From Megalopta genalis (taxonomy: Eukaryota > Arthropoda > Insecta > Hymenoptera > Halictidae): a DNA stretch of 64,000 bases. Within the stretch, counting starts at the first letter, position 1; each line of letters begins with the position of its first letter. The DNA is taken from contig NW_027476167.1 of the NCBI RefSeq assembly GCF_051020955.1, forward strand, positions 496,001-560,000. Reading direction: 5' to 3'. A model generated the notes under the pieces. It did no database searches and was not told where the DNA came from. It was given only the letters and a program-made list of their open reading frames with translations. Made by a program: the position numbers and the translations under genes. Shown in pieces: positions 56,830-64,000 of the stretch.

Positions 56830-59800
56830 TGGGGCCCCCGGGCCCGATAATACAAGTTAACCTCAACTGCTCGGCCAGAGCGCAGGATCTCCTGTTTCAA
56901 TTCCTGGCCGAGCGGGGTGCCGGGTTGGCAGTCGTGGCGGAGCCGCACAGGGTCCCCAAACATCCACATTGGATGGGGGACTCGATTGGCACCGCCGCGA
57001 TTATTTGGGCTGGGAGGCCGGGTTCCCCGCCGTGCTCGCTTATCGAGCGCGGCCTGGGATACGTGGCCGTTGATTGGGGCGGCACCGCGGTTGTGGCGAT
57101 ATACGCACCTCCAAGGTGGTCCCTCGAAGAGTTTGAGCAGTATCTGGACGGGGTAGGGAGATGCGTCTCCCGCTGCCATCCCCGTACGGTGCTGGTCCTG
57201 GGGGACTTCAATGCCAAGGCCACGGCTTGGGGTTCCCCCGGGACTGACTCGAGGGGCTGGGAGGTGCTTGATTGGGCGGCGGGACTGGAGCTCCGTCTCC
57301 TGAACACGGGCTCGGTCCACACGTGCGTGCGGCATAACGGGGGGTCCATCGTTGACCTTTCGTGGGCAACGCCCCAGGCCGCGCGCCGTATTACGGGGTG
57401 GAGGGTGGCGGAAGGGGTCGAGACGTTGTCTGACCACAGATACATAGTTCTCGACCTCCCCGCCGCCCCACCATCGACACTCCGTCGTCGCCCCGCCGAT
57501 GAAGGTTCGCCTCGACCGCGGTGGGCGCTGAAGCGCCTCGACCAGGACGCTCTGATGGCGGCGGCCCACGTCGTGGCCTGGCCAGCAACACCTGCCGGGC
57601 CAGTCGACGGGAATGGGGAGGCCCATTGGTTCCGGAGCGCAATGACGTCGATTTGCGACGTCGCCATGCCCCGGGCCAGGGTCTTCCCGAGGAAGGCGGT
57701 GTACTGGTGGTCGCGCGAAATAGCGGAATTACGCACCGAGTGCGTCCGCGCGCGACGCCAGTACGCTCGCGCTCGTCGACGACGACGTACGGACGATGTG
57801 CTGGCTGCCCAGCTGTACGGGCGATATCGGGAGAAGGTGGTCGCCCTGCAGCTGGCCATCAGGCGAGCGAGGGACCGGGCCTGGCGCGATCTCCTCGGCT
57901 CTCTGAACCGAGATCCGTGGGGGCGCCCATACAAGATGGCATTGGGACGATTACGTCCCTGGGCGCCCCCCGTGACGGAGAGCCTGGATCCGGGGCTGCT
58001 CGGGCGGGTCGTGGACGCTTTATTCCCCGTTAGCGGGGAGGCGTCCCGGCCCGTCCCTGAGCCAGAGGAACATGAGTGGTCCCCGGATCTTGAGGTCGCG
58101 CCGGAGGAGATGGCCGCGGTCGTCAAATGGCTCCGGGGCAAGAATACCGCCCCGGGGCCGGACGGTATCCCCGGCCGGGTCTGGTTGCTCGCCGCGAGCG
58201 TCCTGGGGGAGAGGCTGAGGAGCCTCTACTCTGGGCTCCTGAGGTCGGGGACGTTCCCCGACCAATGGAGAGAAAGTCGGATGGTCCTCTTGAGGAAGGA
58301 TGGGAGGCCGGGGGATTCTCCCTCCGCGTACCGGCCCATTTGTCTCCTGGATGAGGCGGGCAAGATCTTCGAGAAGATCATTGTTGCCCGCCTCTCCAGG
58401 CACCTGTCCCGCGACGGCCCCGATCTGGCGGACTGCCAGTTTGGCTTCCGGGAGGGGCGATCGACGGTAGACGCTATCAACCGTCTCAAGTCCCTGTCGG
58501 ACAATGCCGTGGCAAGGGGCGGGGTGTGCTTGGCGGTGTCCATTGACATCGTCAATGCGTTCAACACCCTGCCCTGGTCCGCCATTAGGGGGGCCCTCGT
58601 CGATCACCAGGTGCCTCCCTATCTGAGGCGGGTGATCGGGGCCTACCTGCGGGACAGGTGGGTCGAATAGCCGGGCCGGCACGGGATGATACGGAGGGAA
58701 GTGGACCGCGGGGTCCCGCAGGGGTCCGTTTTAGGACCGCTCCTGTGGGACCTTGGTTACAACGCGGTCCTGGAAAAGGCCTCCCTGCCCGACGGTGCCA
58801 CCCTTGTCTGCTACGCGGACGACACGTTGGTGGTCGCCGTCGGAAGTACCTTCGAGAGGACCGTCCGACGAGCAGAGGTTGCGGTGGCAGCCGTCGTCGC
58901 GAGGATCCGCGATCTGGGGCTGAAAATAGCCCCGGAGAAGGCCGAGGCTGTCTGGTTCCACGGACGGCCTCGGTCTCGGCCACCGGCCAGATCGTGGATC
59001 CGGGTTGGAGAAGCCTGCGTCGAGGTGAAGTCCGAGTTGAAATATCTCGGACTGATCCTCGACAGCCGCTGGAGCTTCGATGCGCATCTCGACCGTCTCG
59101 TCCCCCGAGTCGAAAAGTCGGCGGCCTCTTTGGGCCGCCTGCTGCCCAACCTCGGGGGACCGGGAGATTTGGTGCGCCGCCTATACCTGGGCGTGGTGCG
59201 GTCTATGGCCTTATACGGTGCCCCAATATGGGCGCCGTACGTGATGACCAGCCGGCGCAACACGCTGTTGTTGCGCCGGCTGCAGAGGCGGATGGCCATC
59301 CGCCTCATAAGAGGTTACCGCACCACGTCTACCGTGGCGGCGCTTGCTCTGGCGGGAGAACTTCCCTTCGAGCTTCAGGCGGCGGTGCGCGCCTATGTTT
59401 ATGGGCGCACAAGCATCGCCAGCCGTGCTCGAGGGGCCCTGCCGGAGCGAGAGACGGTCGAGGGCTTCGAGCTCCAGGCCCGGAGACTAGCGCTCGCCAG
59501 ATGGCGTGCCGAGCTTTGCTCCCACGCCGGCGAGCGCGTCCCCGGGGCTCTCCTGCCGCACTTCACCTCGTGGCGGGAGAGACGGCATGGCAGGCTCTCC
59601 TACCGAGCGACGCAGGTGTTCACCGGGCATGGCTGCTTCGGTGTCTACCTGTGTCGCATCGGGCGGGAAGCGACGACGGTGTGCCACCATTGTGGCGCGG
59701 AGGAAGACTCGGCGCAGCACACGCTGGAGGAATGTCCCGCCTTTTCAGCGCTGCGCCGAGTCCTAAAACGAGAAGTCGGCCACGACCTCGCACTCTCCAG

Positions 59801-59972
59801 CCTAGTTGGGGCCATGCTGGAGGGCCCGGGGAAGTGGGCGGCAGCAATCTCTTTCTGCGAGGAGGTTATGTCGCGGAAGGAGGCTGCCGAGCGGGATCGG
59901 GAGCTTACAGATCCCGCCCGACGTGCCCGTGGACGGCGTGCGCGCCCACGCCGAGAAACTCCGGGCAGCTGA
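56829..59972 (+). pseudogene. ORF2 of element M with in-frame TAG
   Basis: Full length in sequence, but codon 614 (Tyr, TAC) is TAG at 58668-58670, between RT motifs A and B. The upstream part would give the endonuclease, linker and half the RT fingers/palm (613 aa) without YADD. The downstream part (58686-59972) stays open with motif B, YADD and the CCHC finger intact. It carries more private changes than other copies (QFLAERG, HPRTVLVLG, RGWEVLDW, RSAMTSI, FPDQWRES, EKSAASLG, GALPERE), consistent with relaxed constraint. Confidence 0.92.
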
Positions 59973-60488
59973 GAGTAGGCGGGCGGCGGGTGTACCAGAA
60001 CATGCTGGTTTCATTGCCCGCCGCCCGCCAACAGAGGAGGACGTCCACTGTTGGGAGTGGGGGATGACGAGTCGCCTGAAGGAGGCGAGGTTTAACTGTG
60101 ATCCTCCTCCAATATACTCGTCGTCTCCCCGGCGGCAGCTGTGATCAGGGCGGGGGCCCTGGTCACCTATCGCACGGTCGCCGTGTCGGGGCGGTGCGGG
60201 GTGCGACCCCTCGCGCCGCCGAATTTAAATGGATTTTAGGGGGGAGGATTTATTTCCCCCCGGGACGCGGCCGGCCATCGTTACCATCTTGATGGCCGGC
60301 CAGGCGAGGGGGAGCCGCGGTAGTGTTCTTCAAGAGTTCCCGTGGCTCCCCCGTTGAATCGCCAGCGATCGGTCCTGCGTCCTCAGGTCGCCGTGGAGGT
60401 TTTAGTGGGTCAAACCCCACACTACCCTCGTCCCGCTCCCCCGGGCGGGGCGGGGGTGTCTGGCGAGCAGATTTCCTCCACGTAAAAT
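59973..60488 (+). other. 3' UTR of element M
   Basis: The terminal stem is 60392-60399 with 60475-60482. Private changes lie at TCGTCTCCCCGG and TATCGCACGG. Confidence 0.78.
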
Positions 60489-60506
60489 AAAAAAAAAAAA
60501 AAAAAA

Positions 60507-60532
60507 GGTTATGTCAAGGTTATGTCAAGGTT
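60507..60532 (+). repeat. 11-bp repeat tract, two units plus GGTT
   Basis: 26 bp before the eight-C start of element N. Confidence 0.9.
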
Positions 60533-60533
60533 C

Positions 60534-60677
60534 CCCCCCCGTGTCCGCTACCTTGTCGTGGTGGGGGGGCTTCGTGCCCTAATGATCCTCAAGGCTGTGC
60601 CGGCGGGGAATTTATTCCCTGGCAGGTTCTACCATGCCGGAGTGGCTTGAGGTGAGGGGCCAACTAAAGTCGGACAC
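60534..60677 (+). ncRNA. HDV-like self-cleaving ribozyme candidate, element N
   Basis: All stems are as in element I, with P2 GTGTCCG 60541-60547 and CGGACAC 60671-60677. One extra C precedes P1. The leader continues to 60903. Confidence 0.57.
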
Positions 60678-60903
60678 ATACCGTAAACCTGTGGTCATGT
60701 TTTACAGGAACGGGGGTCTTGCCTTTACCGGCCGGGCCGCGAGGATGACAACCTCTCTAAAAAATCCCTAGCCCCAAACAGTGTTGCGCGGTGATGAGGG
60801 TGTAGCTGGAGTAAGCGCCAGCTATGGTTGGTGGGTGCACCAATCTTTAGCGGACAACCCCGGGGTACCTGGCGACCCCCGGGTGTATCAGCCTTCCCCG
60901 GGT

Positions 60904-63093
60904 ATGGCGGCTCTGCCCGGGGTGACCTTCTTTCCGACCACACTCGTGGGACCAATTATGGATTCTTTTAAACAAATAACCGGGGAGGGGGGAAACGAGC
61001 GTGAGGTGGAGGTGCGCGGTCCTATCGTGCGCCTCAAAAGATGTACAGAGCCGGTGTCGCGGAGGCATTCGGCAACACGCGGCAAAAAGAGGACCGCAGC
61101 GGGCCTTGGTGAGTGCGATGGGGGGGAGGAGTCAGATTTCTCTGTCTCCTCAAACCACTCATCGCAGAGTGTCCCGGGCTCGTCGTCAGCGAGGAAGAGA
61201 GGACGGCCGCCGACGACCGGCGAATATGTTGGCCTCGCAGAGGCCAAACTTAGGCTGGCCGAGGCTTGGCAGCTGGAGGCCGAGGCAAGGGAGGTGGCGG
61301 CGATATTCGACCCGGGTGCCCCCGTGCCGAGACCATCGCGGTCGAGCGTCCCGCTCCCGGACGAGACGGATATCGCGGAAAATTTCCGCAACCGTCCGAC
61401 GCGGGATGTCGCGGCCGCTATATTGGAGAGCCTGGATGAGGTGGCCAGGATCTCCGGCGTTTCGAAGGGGCTGAAGGGCAACTTGGCCCGCGCCCTGAGG
61501 GTGGCCGCTTTAAACGGCAGGGTGGGGGTGTCCGAGCTTGCGGTTAGGTCAGCTACCGACGCCACGCGTGCCCTGGAGGCCGAGAATGCCGTCCTCAGGG
61601 GGCAAATGATGGAGCTGCAGGCGGAGGTGGCCCGGCTCCGGCAGGTGGTGGAGGCGAGAACGGCTGCTGCTGCAATGCCTCCGCCGCCACGCCCGGGAGA
61701 GGGCTCAGTATCGCCGCCGATCGTCGGCGCCCGGGATTGCCATCGCTCCGGGCAAGAAAAGTCCTCGCCACCACCTGCGGCTGCGCCCGCAGACTTTCTG
61801 GCGCAAATAGGCGCCCTGATAGACGCCAAATTGGCGTCATTCAGGAGAGAGATCGCGCCGCGAACGGACTCGGCCCTGCGATCGGTGGCCCCTGGGCCGT
61901 CCGTCCCCACACAGTCTTCGGACAGGGTGGGGCGGAGGGCGAAGAAGAAAAAGAAAGGTGGGAAATCTGGGGCGGCTATAGCGGCCCAGACGGAGCCCGC
62001 TCGACCGCGAGCAGAATCGGCGCTACCCCCTGCCGCGCCACCACCCCAGGAGGCGTGGTCCCAGGTGGTTGGCCGGAAGGCCAAAAAGGCGGCTGCCAAG
62101 GCCACTGCGGCCGCGAATAAAAAAGGACGGGTGGTCCCGGCGGCCCCCAGGAAGACACCCCTGCCTCCTCGACCGCCACGCACAGCAGCGGTTACCATAA
62201 CGGTTCCGTCTGGCGTGGACATTACTTACGCGCAGGCGATGGCCACTGCCAGGTCCAAGGTGGACCTGGCAGAAATTGGCATCGCCTCGCTGCGGCCGCG
62301 AAGGGCGGTGACTGGGGGGTTAATTTTGGAGGTCCCTGGCACCGATGGGGCCGCAAAGGCCACCGTCCTCGCCACAAAAGTGGCGGAAGCGCTTGCAGGC
62401 ACCGGCGTAAAGGTCGCGCGTCCGGTCAAAAAAGCTGACCTTAGGGTGCGCGGCCTGGTCGATTCGACCACGCCGGCGGAGGTCGCTGCGGCTGTTGCCC
62501 GCGTGGGCGGGTGCAGCGAGGGGGACATCAATACCGGCGAAATCCGGTCTTCCCCCTCGGGATTGGGCACCCTCTGGGTCCGATGTCCTGCCGCGGCCGC
62601 TCGCAAGGTTGCTGTCGCGGGCCGGATAACTGTCGGCTGGACCCAGGCAGCCGTGGAGGCCCTGAGTGTCCGGCCTCTGCAGTGTTACCGTTGCCTTGGT
62701 GTTGGCCACACCAGTCAGCGGTGCACTTCTGCCGAGGATAGGTCCGACTGCTGCTATAGATGCGGCAGTCGGGACCATAAGGCGGCCGCCTGTACGGCCA
62801 CGCCCAATTGTCCGCTTTGTGCGGCCGCGGGCAAGCCGTCTGGTCACCGCCTCAGCAGCCGGGCATGTCCTGCCAGTGCGAGGCGAGGCAAGGTAGGCGG
62901 CCAAAGGTCGTCTGCCAGATTCAATAAAAAAGGGAAGGAAACCACGATGGCCAAGGCAGCGACCACCGTAGCCAGCAACGAAAAGGCGGCACCGCCTGAT
63001 GCTACCGCCGCACCCGCGGGGGCGAATGGGGCCACTAAAGTCCCTGACGCCACCGCATCCGCGGCCGTGACGGCGATGGACACGGCTGTGTAA
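60904..63093 (+). CDS. ORF1 (Gag-like protein) of element N
   Basis: 729 aa from the same ATG as in the other copies. The usual in-frame TAG just upstream is CAG here, so the frame runs further 5', but no ATG lies in that extension and I keep the family start. KRGRPP, coiled coil, RRAKKKKKGGK and three zinc knuckles are present. Private changes: FKQITGE, EAWQLEAE, REIAPRTD, CAAAGKPSG in the third knuckle, and LSSRACP. It ends in TAATG. Confidence 0.9.
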   Translation: MAALPGVTFFPTTLVGPIMDSFKQITGEGGNEREVEVRGPIVRLKRCTEPVSRRHSATRGKKRTAAGLGECDGGEESDFSVSSNHSSQSVPGSSSARKRGRPPTTGEYVGLAEAKLRLAEAWQLEAEAREVAAIFDPGAPVPRPSRSSVPLPDETDIAENFRNRPTRDVAAAILESLDEVARISGVSKGLKGNLARALRVAALNGRVGVSELAVRSATDATRALEAENAVLRGQMMELQAEVARLRQVVEARTAAAAMPPPPRPGEGSVSPPIVGARDCHRSGQEKSSPPPAAAPADFLAQIGALIDAKLASFRREIAPRTDSALRSVAPGPSVPTQSSDRVGRRAKKKKKGGKSGAAIAAQTEPARPRAESALPPAAPPPQEAWSQVVGRKAKKAAAKATAAANKKGRVVPAAPRKTPLPPRPPRTAAVTITVPSGVDITYAQAMATARSKVDLAEIGIASLRPRRAVTGGLILEVPGTDGAAKATVLATKVAEALAGTGVKVARPVKKADLRVRGLVDSTTPAEVAAAVARVGGCSEGDINTGEIRSSPSGLGTLWVRCPAAAARKVAVAGRITVGWTQAAVEALSVRPLQCYRCLGVGHTSQRCTSAEDRSDCCYRCGSRDHKAAACTATPNCPLCAAAGKPSGHRLSSRACPASARRGKVGGQRSSARFNKKGKETTMAKAATTVASNEKAAPPDATAAPAGANGATKVPDATASAAVTAMDTAV

Positions 63094-64000
63094 TGGGGCC
63101 CCCGGGCCCGATAATACAAGTGAACCTCAACTGCTCGGCCAGAGCGCAGGATCTCCTGTTTCAATGCCTGGCCGAGCGGGGTGCCGGGTTGGCAGTCGTG
63201 GCGGAGCCGCACAGGGTCCCCAAACATCCACACTGGATGGGGGACTCGATTGGCTCCGCCGCGATTATTTGGGCTGGGAGGTCGGGGTCCCCGCCGTGCT
63301 CGCTTATCGAGCGCGGCCTGGGATACGTGGCCGTTGATTGGGGCGGCACCGCGGTTGTGGCGATATACGCACCTCCAAGGTGGTCCCTCGAAGAGTTTGA
63401 GCAGTATCTGCACGGGGTAGGGAGATGCGTCTCTCGCTGCCATCCCCGTCCGGTGCTGGTCCTGGGGGACTTCAATGCCAAGGCCACGGCTTGGGGTTCC
63501 CCCGTGTCTGACTCGAGGGGCAGGGAGGTGCTGGATTGGGCGGCGGGACTGGAGCTCCGTCTCCTGAACACGGGCTCGGTCCATACGTGCGTGCGGCACA
63601 ACGGGGGGTCCATCGTTGACCTTTCGTGGGCAACGCCCCCGGCCGCGCGCCGTATTACGGGGTGGAGGGTGGCGGAAGGGGTCGAGACGTTGTCTGACCA
63701 CAGATACATAGTTCTCGACCTCTCCGCCGCCCCACCATCGACACTCCGTCGTCGCCCCGCCGATGAAGGTTCGCCTCGACCGCGGTGGGCGCTGAAGCGC
63801 CTCGACCAGGGCGCTCTGATGGCGGCGGCCCACGTCGTGGCCTGGCCAGCAACACCGGCCGGGCCAGTCGACGGGAATGGGGAGGCCCATTGGTTCCGTG
63901 GCGCAATGACGTCCATTTGCGACGTAGCCATGCCCCGGGCCAGGGTCTTCCCGAGGAAGGCGGTGTACTGGTGGTCGTGCGCGATAGCGGAGTTACGCAC
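63093..64000 (+). CDS. ORF2 of element N, 3' partial (endonuclease and start of linker)
   Basis: The first 302 codons are open to the window end. VVAEPH, GDFNAKATAW, VDLSW and SDHRY are all present. A private change, SPVSDSRG for SPGTDSRG, follows the GDFN motif; YLHGVGR and WWSCAIAEL are also private. The RT lies outside the window. Confidence 0.92.
   Translation, partial: MGPPGPIIQVNLNCSARAQDLLFQCLAERGAGLAVVAEPHRVPKHPHWMGDSIGSAAIIWAGRSGSPPCSLIERGLGYVAVDWGGTAVVAIYAPPRWSLEEFEQYLHGVGRCVSRCHPRPVLVLGDFNAKATAWGSPVSDSRGREVLDWAAGLELRLLNTGSVHTCVRHNGGSIVDLSWATPPAARRITGWRVAEGVETLSDHRYIVLDLSAAPPSTLRRRPADEGSPRPRWALKRLDQGALMAAAHVVAWPATPAGPVDGNGEAHWFRGAMTSICDVAMPRARVFPRKAVYWWSCAIAELR

Larger units (their letters stand above)
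54266..60506 (+). mobile_element. Element M: full-length family 1 LINE with dead ORF2
   Basis: It starts CCCCCCC after GGTT; its leader and ORF1 start match element E, including the P2a variant. ORF1 is open, while ORF2 has a premature TAG. The poly(A) is 18 nt (60489-60506). Confidence 0.95.
60533..64000 (+). mobile_element. Element N: family 1 LINE, 3' part outside window
   Basis: It starts with eight C after GGTT; the leader and ORF1 are complete, and ORF2 runs off the window end. It groups with I and K by the Ala in the WWS.AIAEL segment. Confidence 0.94.

Noticed and set aside
60781..60903. N-terminal extension of element N ORF1
   Set aside because: Opened only by a TAG to CAG change; there is no ATG within it, and other copies have a stop or a different frame.

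Overview
The window is an almost unbroken head-to-tail array of non-LTR retrotransposons (LINEs) separated only by short tracts of an 11-bp tandem repeat, GGTTATGTCAA. I see no host single-copy gene. The proteins (CCHC zinc-knuckle ORF1; APE-type endonuclease plus reverse transcriptase ORF2) look like the arthropod R1 clade, above all the telomere-specific TRAS/SART elements known from the (TTAGG)n telomeres of silkworm. The best reading is a subtelomeric or telomeric region of an insect with a non-canonical 11-bp telomeric repeat. Hymenoptera is a guess from the GC-rich elements and the variability of telomere repeats in that order. If the G-richer strand runs toward the chromosome end, the end lies to the right, as do all element poly(A) tails.

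Layout: 14 elements, all on the + strand, named A to N. Thirteen (A, C-N) belong to one SART-like family ('family 1'). One (B, 3064-10511) is the single copy of a second R1-clade family ('family 2'). Full-length family 1 copies are E (16794-23346), I (33013-39248), K (41728-47974), L (47989-54250), M (54266-60506) and N (60533 to the window end). C, D, F, G, H and J are 5'-truncated, and A is cut by the left window edge. E, I, K and L have both ORFs intact and look potentially active, as does B. M and G carry a nonsense mutation at the same ORF2 tyrosine codon.

Family 1 plan: a 5' leader of about 370 bp opening with a CCCCCCC...GGGGGGG pairing that fits an HDV-like double-pseudoknot ribozyme; ORF1 of 729-731 aa; ORF2 of 1047 aa joined to ORF1 by a TAATG stop/start overlap; a 3' UTR of about 515 bp packed with perfect hairpins and closed by an 8-bp long-range stem next to the poly(A). 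Family 2 has a longer leader, ORF1 of about 907 aa, a 368-bp AT-rich spacer, ORF2 of 1020 aa, and a 3' UTR with the same terminal-stem design but different paired sequence.

Working together (inference): the RNA may be released from a telomeric read-through transcript by the 5' ribozyme, ORF1 coats it and may bring it to the telomere, and ORF2 nicks the repeat at a fixed phase and primes reverse transcription from the 3' stem/poly(A). Family 1 joins after ...CAAGGT(T), family 2 within ...TTATGTC. The array also bears marks of recombination: G and H share an identical truncation point, and several copies are mosaics.
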